Positions 11,050-23,135 of a DNA stretch of 64,000 nt are shown in pieces. Position 1 is the stretch's first letter, and the number at the start of each line of letters is the position of its first letter. The translations under genes were made by a program, and so were the position numbers. Below the pieces are notes generated by a model. That model did no database searches. It had not been told where the DNA came from and saw only the letters and a program-made list of their open reading frames with translations. The DNA comes from Aselliscus stoliczkanus (lineage: Eukaryota > Chordata > Mammalia > Chiroptera > Hipposideridae). The stretch lies in the NCBI GenBank assembly GCA_033961575.1, contig CM066736.1, positions 90,317,352 to 90,381,351 on the forward strand, given 5' to 3'.

Positions 11050-12460
11050 AAAGGGCTCATAATCATAATCTCAGGCAATGGCTATTCTCTCCCTAAAAAA
11101 GGGAACAACACTCAGAGGTGTGCATACCCTGTTTTCCCTTTTGTGTGCCTCAGCCCCAAAGAGCTCTCTGCTCTAAAAGTGATGGCCCTGTATACCATTC
11201 CATCCAAACTCTCTTGTGGCTTCACATACCAGTCATGAACAATACCCCTCCTCCCAGGTCAACGTATGTGCTTTTGAATAGTAATAATTAAGAAATCATT
11301 GAGAAATTTACTCTTTCAATTTTTTTGTTTTTCTTGCTTCAATGGCTCAGTGGGAATAATGTACATTGTTGCTGTTGTTTTTCATAAATTAACAATAGAT
11401 TTAATTTCACAACAACTTTATGTTTATATAAATTCACACTAGCTTTCAATTATTAGTGTCTGGGAAAGTTACATTATGGTGAAAAAAGGGAAAGCTGTTA
11501 TAAGTTCAGAAAATAAAAGCTATCATCTCTAGGCCTTAGTTTTTTATCAGTAACATAAATATTATAAAATTAACAAGTTATTGTGATGATGTATATATAG
11601 CACCTACTCCCATACCTGACACATGGCAGAAAATCAAATAAAAGAATTAAAGAGTATTTTAATGACTAATTTCTGACCCCTGTCTGAAAGATAGTAGATA
11701 GTAGACAACATCTAGTTAATGTTCCAAAAAAAATAACTAAGTTAGGATTAGGATGGAGGTCAAAATTCAATCTTTTATAACCAAAAAGATCCTAAATCAA
11801 AATCAGGAGCCTTGGTCTTTCCAACAGTGGGGACTGGGTTGTACAGTCTGAGGTTCTATACTTCCTGTTTAACCATCCTCAGGTAGAAATCTCTTCAAAG
11901 AACGAGTAGTCCCAAGAGGGTACTCACTCTCTGAAGGCAAGTATTGCCTACAGAATGGGGATGTCCCTATACAAAAAAAAAAGTGTAGGCAAGTCCTTTT
12001 CCCGTTCCCTGAAGCCATCAGAGAATCACCTTTGCCTACCTTCAGGGTAAGAGAAAATTGAGGAGTTTGAGGCTGTCTTTGGGGTGTGACATACTTTTCT
12101 CCTTTGTCTATCAAGTTCAACTCTCCTATCTACTTCCAAGACCTTTTGCAGTATGTGTGGGACTGAAAGTGTTGAGGTGCTGGGATCTCAGATTCAGGGA
12201 AACTAGGAGATATTAGTGCTCATTCCCTATTAACAGGTTCCTGAATGGTTTTAGTCCAATCATTTATAAAGCATGAGTCGTGGGTCAGAAATTGTTTTTT
12301 ACATCTTTTGGCTGTCTTTGACATTAGAATCTAACCTAGGCACTGATGAGTTAAACTAGGCCAGGTATCTCAGATTTGGGACAGGAACATTTAAACAGGC
12401 CAGAAAGACAATCATGAATGGAGGTATTTACCTCATCTATTCATTCATTCATTCATAAAT
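11050..12460. other. Interval expected to hold LCR HS5
   Basis: Between the HS4 candidate and OR51B4. Only the MIR at 11520-11660 is recognised. HS5 was not identified by sequence. Confidence 0.5.
11520..11660 (+). repeat. MIR SINE
   Basis: TCTAGGCCTTAGTTTTTTAT and ACCTGACACATGGCAGAAAA, with the usual spacing. Confidence 0.6.
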
Positions 12461-12464
12461 ATAA

Positions 12465-12495
12465 ACAAAGAGCCTAGAGGGCAGTATAGTATATA
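12465..12495 (+). promoter_or_regulatory. Possible CTCF-like site in the HS5 interval
   Basis: The ten bases TAGAGGGCAG at 12475-12484 fit the right half of the CTCF consensus (YAGRKGGCRS). The bases to the left fit poorly. The position between the HS4 candidate and OR51B4 is where human HS5, a CTCF-bound insulator, lies. A single half-match in 64 kb could easily be chance, so this is only a candidate. Confidence 0.22.
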
Positions 12496-12709
12496 AGTGC
12501 TCAGGGTTCGGGGTGTTGGAGTGAAACTGAAGTGGAAGTACCACTTTGTCGCCTTCCCCTACCCCCATCCCCCCTTGATCACCTAACTACTCTGCAAGTC
12601 TCTGTCAACTCCTTAGCTTAATTTTGAGACTGTTTTGGGGAAGTACACTCTATTTCTATATCTTCATAATAATCAAAGAATAAATTTAAAAACACTAGAC
12701 TATTGTCAT

Positions 12710-12930
12710 GTATAGAAGGGAAGTTTCTAAAGTTAGACAAACATCAGTTTGAATTAAGTTTATGACATTGGACAATTTAATTAACTTCTGAGTCTCGAGG
12801 TCTCCAGTAAAAAATTGGGATAATACTGTCTGCCTTTTAGTGTTTAAATTAGACCTTAATGATTTAATGCTTGTTATAATACCCAATGGGCTTATTATAG
12901 TGCCTAGCATAAAACAAGAACCCTATAAAC
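12710..12930 (+). repeat. MIR SINE
   Basis: ACATTGGACAATTTAATTAA, AAATTGGGATAATACTGTCT and TATTATAGTGCCTAGCATAA, in MIR order. Confidence 0.65.
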
Positions 12931-12956
12931 ATTATCTTTGTGTATCTGAGGCGTAA

Positions 12957-13687
12957 AAATTAAGTTTGAGAATTCATCCTAGAAAAAGTGCTACATACCT
13001 CATTGCTGAACATCACTATAGCCACTTTCAAAGTACTCCCCTTGGGAAGCTATGCACCAATGCCAGTGCCTAGTCCACCCTTCAAAACAATTTTAGAACT
13101 CTTTCTGGAATGGCTATCAGAGCTGTCATCGTACAAGGTCTGACAATGAAGCTTGCAACCTGTTGAAACAATTTTCCTAAACTTTTTTTGATATCAGAGA
13201 GGTTATTCATTATGAATTTGTACCAGCTGGACAGTTAACCAAGTTACTATTTGGAAATGCTGAACAGGCTGTGTGAAAAAGTTAGACAACCTGAGCTTTT
13301 CATCAACAATTCATGGCTCTTGCATCACGACAATGCACCAGCTCACATGACATTGTCTATGAGGGAGTTTTTAGCCAGTAAACAAATAACTATATTGGAA
13401 TACCCTCCCTACTCACCTGATCTGGCTCCCAATAACTTCTTTCTTTCCCCAAATATAAACGAAATATTGAAAGGAAGATATTTTGATAACATTCAGGACA
13501 TCAAAGGTAATATGATGACAGCTCTGATGGCCATTCCAAAGAAAGAGTTCCAAATTGCTTTGAAGGGTGGACTAGGCACTGGCATCAGTGCATAGCTTCC
13601 CAAGGGGAGTACTTTGAAAGTGGCTATAGTGATGTTCAGCAATGAGGTATGTAGCACTTTTTCTAGGATGAGTTCTTGAACTTAATT
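12957..13687 (+). mobile_element. Fold-back mariner derivative
   Basis: Two mariner 3' ends face each other. Bases 12957-13130 are the reverse complement of 13514-13687 with about 90% or better identity, and a 383-bp centre lies between them. The centre starts at a TA with a mariner-like 5' terminal repeat (CAAGGTCTGACAATGAAG). It continues into an internally deleted transposase part, whose open stretch 13251-13595 keeps HDNAPAH. The third catalytic Asp is changed: the motif reads SPDLAPNN instead of ending ND. Both outer ends stop within the terminal repeat after CTTAATT, and the right end abuts a GT repeat. It sits between the HS4 candidate and OR51B4. Confidence 0.85.

Positions 13688-13688
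<1 letters not shown>

Positions 13689-13726
<38 letters not shown>
13689..13726. repeat. (GT)19 microsatellite
   Basis: Uninterrupted GT repeat abutting the right end of the fold-back mariner. Confidence 0.97.
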
Positions 13727-13729
<3 letters not shown>

Positions 13730-13870
13730 CTCAAGTCAACTTTTGCTTTATGTAATAATTAAAATATCATCTAACTCTGAAAAAAAAGCCTGAGTATAAA
13801 ATCAAAGTTCTCTTCCAATAATGGGAAAGGCCAAAAAATCCTAGAGCTCCCAGAATTCTAAAATAAAAGC

Positions 13871-14803
13871 TCAAGCCCTCTGCACAGGAAACAAGCGAAC
13901 AATGCTTCTCTGAATCTGCTTGGTTTTGATGCTGTAGATAATGGGGTTCATGAATGGAGGAAAAAGAAAGTGGACATAGCTCATGGTAATGTGGACCACA
14001 TATGGTGCATGTTTCCCAAACCTGTGGATAAAAGTCAGGCCAATCACAGTGATGTAAAAGACTAGGACACAGCTAATATGGGAGACACAGGTGTTGATGG
14101 CTTTAGCTTGCTCCTCGGCAGAGGCGATGCCCATAACTGTCTTAAGGATTAGAATATAAGAGAAGAGGATAATCAGAGCATCTAGAAAATAAGTCAAAGC
14201 AACCAGAATAACTGGGTATATACGATTAAATGTAATATCAGCGCAGGCGAGTTTCATGACATCTTGGTGGAGGCAAAAGGTATGGGAAAGAACATGGGAA
14301 CGGCACTAAGGGAACCAACAGAGTTGCAGAATTGGGGGTAAAATGGACACAAAGCCCCTCATTAGTATCCCCAGTCCTACCTTCATCACTTGGGAATTGA
14401 TAAGAATGGAGTTGTACCTCAGAGGGGTGTGGATGGCAATAAAATGGTCATATGCCATAGCAAGCAAGACACCCGATTCTATAATGGCCAATGCATGAAT
14501 AAAGTAGGATTGAGTGAAACAGGCACCCTGGGCAATTTCCCTCCGGTTCAACAACAGGACAGCCAGGACTGTGGGCATTGTAGTTAGTGTCATTCCAAGA
14601 TCTGTACCTGCCAGCATAGCCAGAAAGTAGTACATGGGCTCATGAAGACTGTGGTCATCCTGAATAATGAAGAGAAGTGTGCCATTGCCAAAAAAAATGG
14701 AGAAGTAAATGATAAAGAAGTGGATAGAGATCCAGTGGTGAATTGCCTCAGAGCCCGGAAAGCCAGTCAGCAAGAAGGGAGCAGCACTGTTGTTGGTCCA
14801 CAT
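13871..14803 (-). pseudogene. OR51B4: Olfactory receptor 51B4, one nonsense codon
   Basis: This is a single-exon class I odorant receptor, a seven-helix GPCR of olfactory cilia. It is 310 codons long and ends with the KTKQIQ tail typical of OR51. The N-terminus [17 protein letters not shown], the AIHTPLRY variant after TM3 and the end [12 protein letters not shown] match human OR51B4 as I remember it. The gene is first beyond the LCR, as in human. Visible landmarks are an N-glycosylation sequon at residues 4-6, GN at 39-40, PMYYFL at 56-61, Cys95 and, after the break, [15 protein letters not shown]. Codon 166 is TAG (14306-14308) where its paralogues have Tyr. The downstream frame stays open to the normal stop, with no frameshift. 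The DRY-type motif reads DHF at 119-121. One clean lesion suggests recent or segregating loss, or a sequencing error. Confidence 0.9.
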
Positions 14804-14819
14804 GGTAGGGTTTGCAGGT

Positions 14820-17400
14820 AGAGAAGAACTTTTTCAGGGGTTATGACCTCTAAATACTCAGTATTCTTTCTTCCTCTCTATCTTCTTATAGCACATTGTC
14901 AGGCCATTTTTCCCTTCCAAACATACAAGATCTTGTGGATTGTCTCACTCTTAATCAATTCTGTCTGTATTCACAAAGCCTTTTCCTGGAATAATGGATA
15001 ACAATAATATTAATCACATTAATAATGTCAACAACTGACTTTTCAGCATCCAACTTTTATTCTGTCTTATTATCTTATTTTGATATTTCTAGTCTTTACT
15101 CCTAGTCCCCCGAATCATTTCTTTGGCTCCATTTCATTATCTTCACTCTTTTATTCCTCCTCGTTATCTTTCATAAAGGACCTTTACAACATTTTTTTTC
15201 CAATTTGGACCAATTCAAATTTTCTTTCTTGAAACTAATCAGATGTATGTCTCAATGATTATTCACTATGAAAAATGATTAATCAATAGAAATGATTCAG
15301 TCACCATGAAATGTTTGAGAAATATTTTTATCAATATTGCCATCTCAAGTGTCCTGTGGATAAGGAGGTGGCTCATGTGAGGTTCCAGAAAAATCAGAAC
15401 AGGTGGGTAGAATTGACAAACTCATTTTAGAAAGATGCGATTACTCAGTGGACTTGGGATTCAGGATATTTTCACTGCTGCAAAATATATGAGGCCTGCA
15501 ATATCAGAGACAAACTTTAAAACAGGAAAGACACAGGGATTGCAAACTCCTAAAAGAAACATTTTAAGGAAAACAGACTCTTAGAACAAGTTCTCCTCAG
15601 GTGCCAGAAGCCTAATAATTATACTGAGCCACAGATAAAAAAAAAAAAAAGTGGCATGAGTACATGAATGGCAAAAGCAACATCAGAACTTAATGACTGA
15701 ATGCATAAACTTAACACAGCAAGTTCTAGAAAGAAGATAAAGACTCACAGATGGAAAGCTGTATTGCTGGTGGAGACAATTATATAGGCATTCTAATATT
15801 TATGAATCTAGAAAGCCCATATTTAGAAAACTTAAAATTGGCTTCTATAGGGAACTTTAAAATATGATCTATTTATAATTACACTCTTATTAAGTCAAGT
15901 TATCTTTGTTTGCATATAACCAATAAATTCTGTAGTAAGTTAATTGCAATAACAATTAAAGAGAACCACAAGGGAAACAGTAGTTTCTCCCAAATTCCAT
16001 TGAGTCGATATATGCCCATAGTCTTTTAAATATTGTTTGCTCTTAGAAACATCATTACTTGTATCTCTGAAGAGGAATTCTGGGAGAATGTACCACTTCT
16101 GTTTAATAAAAACCTATAAAAACAAGAATAGTCTTGTTTTGTTTTGTTTTGTTTTGTTTTTTGAGAATTTGGACCATGGTAACATCGCTAATAATGAGCA
16201 GTGGATGGTGGGGGAGATGGGTAGAGAAAAGGTAAATGTGCTTTTGGAAATGACCAGCAGTTCAGGAGATACTGTCAATGACAAAAAAAAGGTAAATCTG
16301 GGCACTGAAGTAGCAGATACTCTGTTGATGTGGATGCTGAAAAGCCTGCCAACTCACTAGATCCATGAAAACATGACCGATATGGAGCTTGGCTTGACAA
16401 CACTTATCTACCTCTACACAAGAGTGATGTGTATATCATCATAAATCATAACTCCTATATCTCCCATCCCTTTAATCTTCCACCATTGCTTTCCTAATAA
16501 AAACGTGTGGAACAAAGAGATAGAGAAAGGATAAATGCCACAGTTTTTTGTATAGGATTGGGGAAAATGACCTCTGTGGACCAGCTGTTGCCCAGAAGTG
16601 GACCAGAGGGAGGAAGTGTGAAAAAAATCCAGACCTTCTTAAACTATATGTTGTGAAAGTCTCAACTATGGGCTTTGGATTTTGAATGGGTTTTGGAATT
16701 TGAGCTGAGCAGGGTTTAGGCCCAAAACCATGTGGTAATCCCTTTGGAAATAGCAATTGAAATTTATGAATATGTTTTTATTGATCTAAGTTAAAAGAAT
16801 ACCTTATTCATTATCTGAAGTTCCTACCAGCAGCCACATTGGCATTTAATTATGGCAAACTTAGCAGTTCCAGGAACTGTCCACATATTCCCAATATGAC
16901 AGGAGAAATAGCTGCCCAGTTTAGGACATCTCTTAACACATAGTATATGACGTTGGTGACAATAGTAACTTCAGTGGAATTTCTCATCCCCATCAGTTAA
17001 GCCTAGAGCCTCCATCAGGAAGGCAGAGATGACAGGAATTCACTATCCCCTCACCTTACTCTGAGGATTTTCTTTGGGTTGATTCTCTGAAAGCGGCTAA
17101 CCTCAAGTCCTCAGTTGTTTCTGAAATTCACACAGATACAACATTCAGCGTTTCTTCAACTTGCCATGCTGACTATAGGCTGGAGAACTGTTCCATAAAC
17201 CAGTTATGGAGAAGTTGAAGGAGAAAGGAAAGAGAAGGGGACACATTAGGATCATGATGAGAAAATGGGAAAATCACCTCTTAATTTCTGGATAATCTGC
17301 AAGTACTCTATACAATTAGGGTCTCCTGTCTCCATTCCCCTGACACACTTATCTACTGCCTGAGAATGTGTGCTTCTTTAAAAGAAATTATACACACTCA
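14820..17400. other. OR51B4 upstream region, no gene recognised
   Basis: AT-rich. Has a TTTTG repeat at about 16135-16160. OR promoters and upstream non-coding exons often lie in such intervals, but none can be placed from sequence alone. Confidence 0.5.
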
Positions 17401-17404
17401 GAAA

Positions 17405-17410
17405 CACACA

Positions 17411-17442
<32 letters not shown>
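17405..17442. repeat. (AC)n microsatellite
   Basis: AC repeat with one interruption near the start. Confidence 0.95.
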
Positions 17443-17443
<1 letters not shown>

Positions 17444-17556
17444 TAAAGCTGTTGGGCTGAAAACAAATCTGAAAGATCTCAGCTTTTAAATCATTGTTTA
17501 CATCTTACTTTAGGTATGAATTTAGATGGGAAAGTAGATGTGGAAAGAAAAGTTGT

Positions 17557-18146
17557 CGGAGAAAAACAAATACCATATGATCTCACTTATATGTGGAATC
17601 TGAAAAACTGAATGAACAATCAAAGTAAACAGAAGTAGTCTCATAGATATCGAGGAAAAACTGATGGTTGCTAATTGGGAGGGGGCTGGGGAAGAGAGAG
17701 AAGGGGAAGGGATTAGACAGCAAAAATAGGCAACTACAATATTGCCACTGGGATATGAAAAACAGTTAGAGGAATATAATTAATAATGTTGTAAATATTT
17801 TGTGGGGTGTCAGATGGTCACATGTCTTGTTAGGGAGACCATTTCATGGATGGAGTAGAGGCTTGATCACTGCACTGTACACCTGAAGCTGATGTTGTAT
17901 AATATTGTATGCCAACTGTAACTGAATATATAGATAGTCTCAGGTTGTGGATTATACTGTGGAAGGGAGTCAAAGAAATTGTAATAGATATGTATGATAT
18001 GGGGGGAGGAGTGGGGTGATGAATTGAGGGAGGGGGCTTGTCACTTTGAGGGGTAAAAATGATAACTATTGTAGTGTGTTGTACACCTGCAACTAATTTT
18101 TTTAAAAAAATGTTTATTTCACAATAAAATGATTAGCAAAAAATAA

Positions 18147-18204
<58 letters not shown>

Positions 18205-18222
18205 GACCAAAAAAAAAAAAAA
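17557..18222 (+). mobile_element. 5'-truncated L1, 3' end
   Basis: Contains the last codons of ORF2 (ACCATATGATCTCACTTATA), a 3' UTR with the polypurine run GGAGGGGGCTGGGGAAGAGA, an AT dinucleotide run and a poly(A). The target duplication GAAAGAAAAGTTGT is at 17543-17556 and 18223-18236. It is nearly the same 3' UTR as the copy ending at 36.88 kb, so both are fairly young. Confidence 0.92.
18153..18202. repeat. (AT)25 microsatellite within L1 tail
   Basis: Pure AT run inside the 3' end of the L1 at 17.56 kb, likely grown from its ATATATAT tail. Confidence 0.95.
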
Positions 18223-18574
18223 GAAAGAAAAGTTGTGAACCTAGGAAAACCTTCGTTTTAGGACAAAAAAATAAATAAAAAAAATCCCAAAGTATATGAA
18301 CAAAGAAGTAGGCAGAAATATAAGAGGATAGTAAAAGTGATCTGTAATTACAAAGTCAGTGGCAAAGAGATTTTTCAAAATTAGGTAGTGCTGTGATTTT
18401 ATAGTGAAAACTGTCAGAATTGCCAAGTAAAATAAAAATGAAATGTATCCATTGTTTTCTGGCAGTAATCTTTTGAAGCTTGATAGCTTCAATAGAAAGG
18501 TAGGAATAGATACCTACTGATTGTGAAATGGATACTGGATAAATAACAAGAAAGTGAAAACTATATTATTTACC

Positions 18575-18705
18575 TTCTTCAGGTGAGAAAATTGAGGCTT
18601 CAAGAGGTTAAATAATTTGTCCAAGGTCACACAATTCCTATGCGGCAAACAGGAATTCAAAGTCCAGCTAATCTGACCCCCAAGCTCATGCTCTCAACCA
18701 ACATC
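18575..18705 (+). repeat. MIR SINE
   Basis: GAGAAAATTGAGGCTTCAAG, CCAAGGTCACACAATTC and AACAGGAATTCAAAGTCCAG are MIR wording. Confidence 0.75.
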
Positions 18706-18857
18706 CATAGAATATAATTTGTAGTTCTCCTGTCTGAGATTATCTTTCTATGCGTACCCTGTTTCCTGAATTCTTCATCTCATTAAAAAAAAAAAAAGAC
18801 TTAAATGCTTTCTTATCCTTTGTAGAAGAACTACATACCCATATAGAAGAGTTCCTC

Positions 18858-19410
18858 TTTTTTTTTTTCCAATTACAGTTGACATTCAAGATTATATTCA
18901 TTTCAGGTGTACAGTATAGTGGTTAGACACTTAAGTAACTTACCTCCTGATAAGTCTTGCACCCACCGATACCGTGTAGTTAATGTAATATTATTGACTA
19001 TATTCCCTAAGCTGTACTTTACATCCCCTTTAGGAGTCACTTTTAGAGCATCCTTGCATTTGAATCCCTGGACTTCCTTACCTGAGCCACAGCTTTCTTT
19101 TTGTGGTTCCTAAGCACGATTTGAGGATTGGTGCGTTGTTGTGCCCCCAGTGTGTGTTCAGAGTCCTGATGAGAGGTGTATTTGTTAAAGAAACAACTCC
19201 CCAGGGAGTATTTCGGGTTCATTTCCACACAGGCTATTTGGGAATACCTAAGAATCCCCTTTTCTTCTCCCATCTGAGAAAGATCTGGGCCATTGAAGCT
19301 GGACCTTGTGCCCTCCCTTTCTTCTACGGATGGAGAATCCCTACGAGAAGCAGTGTCTCTAAGGGCAGGTAAAACAAGTTCTACGTGACTCTCAAGTGTT
19401 CTAGGGGTCA
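18858..19410 (-). mobile_element. Possible chimeric retrocopy: L1 tail joined to an unknown segment
   Basis: On the minus strand, about 380 bp of unrecognised, comparatively CpG-containing sequence (19410 to 19031) joins directly to an L1 3' end (GGGATGTAAAGTACAGC to a poly(A) at 18858-18868). Flanks CATATAGAAGAGTT (about 18840) and CATAGATAGAAAGATT (about 19408) look like a diverged target duplication of the whole unit. The unknown part is open on the minus strand for 122 codons (19043-19411) and on the plus strand for 89 codons. I recognise no protein in either. The L1 part is firm; the single-insertion reading is inference. Confidence 0.5.
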
Positions 19411-19623
19411 TAGATAGAAAGATTGGTCACTTTTACTTCTGAAACGCTGATGTTTGGGGAACACTATTTCATTCCTCTCTTTTTTAAATTGTTCATGAAT
19501 TATATTCATACATGTTATAGTATTTTTAGGAATAATAACTGGAAGAGGCCACCCGATCCAACTCTTAGCCAAATCCTTGATCTATCACATAACAGTTTGA
19601 TCAGACACCTGTTTCTTTCCATT

Positions 19624-19677
19624 GATTAGAAACTCTTTACCCTATGAGATGATTAGAAACTCTTTATCCTATGAGAT
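19624..19677. repeat. 27-bp tandem duplication
   Basis: The unit GATTAGAAACTCTTTA-CCTATGAGAT occurs twice head to tail with a single difference (ACCC versus ATCC). Confidence 0.95.
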
Positions 19678-19797
19678 AACCCATCCATTTCTGATTATGT
19701 GTAATATATATAGTGTATATGATATAAGTATATATTAAAATATAAATCTACTTCTCTGAAATATCTACCCCTTATTCCAAGTCCTAATCTCTGCAAT

Positions 19798-19908
19798 CAG
19801 GGCCAGCCAAGTGGCATGGTAGTTAAGAGCTGGCTTGGGACTCCAGAGGCCCTGGTTTGGATCCCACATAGAGGGCCAGTGACATTGCCCTAAAAAAAAA
19901 AAAAATCA
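19798..19908 (+). mobile_element. tRNA-derived SINE, short form
   Basis: About 110 bp: GGGCCAGCCAAGTGGCATGG head, a GGTTTGGATCCCACA box B, GGGCCAGTGACATTGCCC and a poly(A). The 15-bp target duplication CCTAATCTCTGCAAT is at 19783-19797 and 19909-19923. Confidence 0.9.
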
Positions 19909-19924
19909 CCTAATCTCTGCAATT

Positions 19925-22900
19925 AAATTGATCAAGTCTAAACAATCACATTGATACGTTCTCTGTAAATGTTACAAAAATATCTATATTAATATTTCTC
20001 ACACTTCTTTCTTAATAGTGAGCATCCACTAGTATGTTAACTGTTTATCACATAATGATTTCTAGTTCTGATTCATCTGCTATCATACTACTCATAATTG
20101 GAAATAATAATCCAGGTGTTGTCAGATCAATCTGATTTTGAAAATCTCCTCCAGTGGATCATATGCTTAGCATCTATTTAAGCAGTCTATTATTGAGTAG
20201 GTCAACAATTACGCATCCAAAACCCTGTCTCAAGACACATTTCAGAATTCAGTCAAATTTTTAAAAGTAATAAACTGTGTATTCATATAATATATATAGC
20301 ACCCCCAGTAGGTTATACCCCATAATATCCTATAAATTATCACCTGTTTATACTAAGCGGGGGAAAGACTATCCTCTCATATATTTAGATCAGATTTTGC
20401 CACAATTTGACTTTAGATCATGTCAGATTTTACTAATAAATACATTTTATAATTAATTTTGGAGAACCTTTTGGTTTTAGAATTATCGTTAAGGGGTTAT
20501 ATAGCTTTTTAATAACTTTATTATCAAGTCAATTCACACTGCACTCAAACTAAAACTTCGGAAAAGATTTTTAAGTTACATTTTTAGTGCATCACAAAGA
20601 GCTTAACACATGGTGGTGCTCAGTAACTACTAGTTGAGTGAATAAATGTAGAATTGTGTTATCAAGCAGTTGGCTTTGTGGTCAAATTGTACATTTTTTA
20701 ACTCATATTTATAATAATATTAATAGTTTCAGATTCGGCCCTTTGCTCAAGCATGTCAAATCATGATATCTCCTTTATTGTTTACCATTTATATGTCTCC
20801 ATATTACAGAAAGAAATGCATAATATGACAGGATCAAAAAGAGAGATTTATGTGTCTTCTTCCTCCTGTGTGCTTTAGTTGATTAGTGAGGCTTAAGGTA
20901 AGATTTTTCAACCACCTATTATAGATTTTACATTTCTCCATTCTGATGGAAAGACTGCTTTGAAAATGCTGTGTTCATGTTTAAGTACATTAAGTCTACC
21001 TCGTCCTTTAACCTACCCAGGCTACTACCCAGCTCAACTAATACCAGGAAGAGAGTTTTAGTTTCAATAGAGTACTCTACCCAGAGGATACTACACCACA
21101 AATTAAATTTATTTCCTTCCTCTCTCTGTCAGCTATGCCACCATATAGGCAGAGACAGAAAGTCATAATTGAAATCATTGAATAGAGTCTCACTTACAGG
21201 CAAGATAATGAGGCCTTGTGGTCCAGGGACAAGATTGAAAGGAGAAGCTTCAGTATGTTGAGGATTTGCAAAGGGGGCTTCACTCTAGATATTATGATGA
21301 AAGGAATTATAGTAGGTCTGATCCAATCAGGTTATGGAAGGTAGGATGACTAACCACTGCTCTTATTTTTGGCATGATATCTGGGAAGCCTATTTATCTA
21401 TCATCTATCTATCTATCATCTATCTATCTATCTATCTATCATCTATCTAACTATTTTCTATCTATCATCTATCTACCTATCATCTATTTATCAATCATCT
21501 ATCAAAGAGTTGATAATATAAACCACACACCTTACCCCTGCTGAATAAGAATATGTGTCAACTAAGCACACTGCTAAGGAACTTTATTCTCCAAGAATCA
21601 TTTCGGAAAAGTTCTTCAGCACTAACAGTAACATCTGAATCTGAGCACTCAATCTCCAAGCCAAAGTTTGGGTAGAATTTCACCAATAAATCCAGCTCCT
21701 TATAGTCTGCTTCCTCCATTGGAAACAACCCTGCTTATCCAACACTAAGCAGCCCTCTCATACCTCTTCAGGAACACTCGAATACTAACATGTCATTTCC
21801 TGACCCACTACATGCCAACAAGCATGCCAATGATGCTGGTTTACTATAGCTTGACTCTCCCATTCCTCTCACATGTGTGTGGCATGTAATTAAATATACT
21901 ATGACTTGAAGGTATCCATGGCAGGTAGCTGGGATCTTTTCTTACTTAGCATGAGGGAACGAATAAAGTTTTAACTTAAAAGGCCTTGACCAGTAAACTG
22001 GGGTTTCTTCCATCAAATTTAACACAGTAAAAAAGGCAGTAACAAAGTAAAAAAATTTCTTCCCTAAAATTTATCATAATGGGTTACAATATCACAGTAA
22101 CTGGAGTCATATATTTCCCACAGCTTCTAAGCTTCAAACGTAACTTGCAAAGCCAGTCTTCCTTCTGCCATAAGACTCTCTACACCAAGATCAGCAAACG
22201 AAATGGAAATGATCTGGGGTGGAATTTTCTGTTAAGATACTTATGAATAGATGTGTTATAGGCCTCATGAGCATGAGGGACAGAGGAAGCTTTGGGGAGA
22301 TACCCAGATTTTAGGATTTTGGTTTACATTCAGCATCAATGGTTTGAGTATTTTACTCTTGGGCACATTTTTCTCCTCATTAAATTTGTGTAGGAATAAT
22401 CCAGCTTCACAATTAAATCAGCCTAAAAATGTTTTAGTAAATGGCCTTACAGAAAACTTATCTCAACCCCAATTTTTAAGCATTGCAAGGATTGGATTCC
22501 ATTTCTCTCTGTCTTCCCAATATAGATCACTGTACAGAGGATGCCAGAGACAATATCCATTGCAGAGAAATCACCGTTCTAATCTTTCTACCTGATAATG
22601 AACCTGAAAAATGTAGAGGTCTCATATTTTTAGTTCTGAATGTTTTCTCTATATATAGTCCTGGCATTTCTTTCCTGTCAGCAGGACAAAGGTAAAGTTT
22701 ATTTAAATCATTTAAGCAGAAAACTTACTTCCTCCAGGAAGTTTGTATAGTTTTCTCCTTTGAGAGTTTAGTTTGGGTAACAAAATATTCAAAGTGGGAA
22801 GAAGGTGGAGAGATATATTCATGTAGTACCTAGGCATCCTGAGATTAATGCATTGAAAAATTGCAAAACTCTTGAAATTCTCTATTTTTAAGTGACTTGT

Positions 22901-23130
22901 GACTTCATTAGATGCAGATCATGGCCTCAAAGAGTCTCCTAACTCAAGCTAGACATCAGTATATGCTGATCTAAAACTAAACTCATTTTCTTCAGTAAAT
23001 TTACTATGAGAATAATGAAAGGTTTTAAAATGAGAATTTATTTGTAGAGAACATTTATCACAAAAGTATTTTTGTTTATTTTGTATATGTATGTGCATTA
23101 GCACATGTACACACACATACATGTACATGC
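19925..23130. other. No gene recognised
   Basis: Only the ATCT repeat is recognised. The 114-codon open frame at 22251-22595 shows no domain. Confidence 0.55.
21391..21505. repeat. (ATCT)n microsatellite
   Basis: Imperfect ATCT/ATCATCT repeat of about 115 bases. Confidence 0.95.
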
Positions 23131-23135
23131 ATACA

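Noticed and set aside
13251..13595. 114-codon plus-strand open frame as a host gene
   Set aside because: It is the middle and end of a mariner transposase, with the third catalytic Asp replaced and the N-terminal half missing.
14390..14587. Plus-strand open frame inside OR51B4, and similar frames at 42177-42419 and 54423-54668
   Set aside because: Antisense shadows of the receptor sequences.
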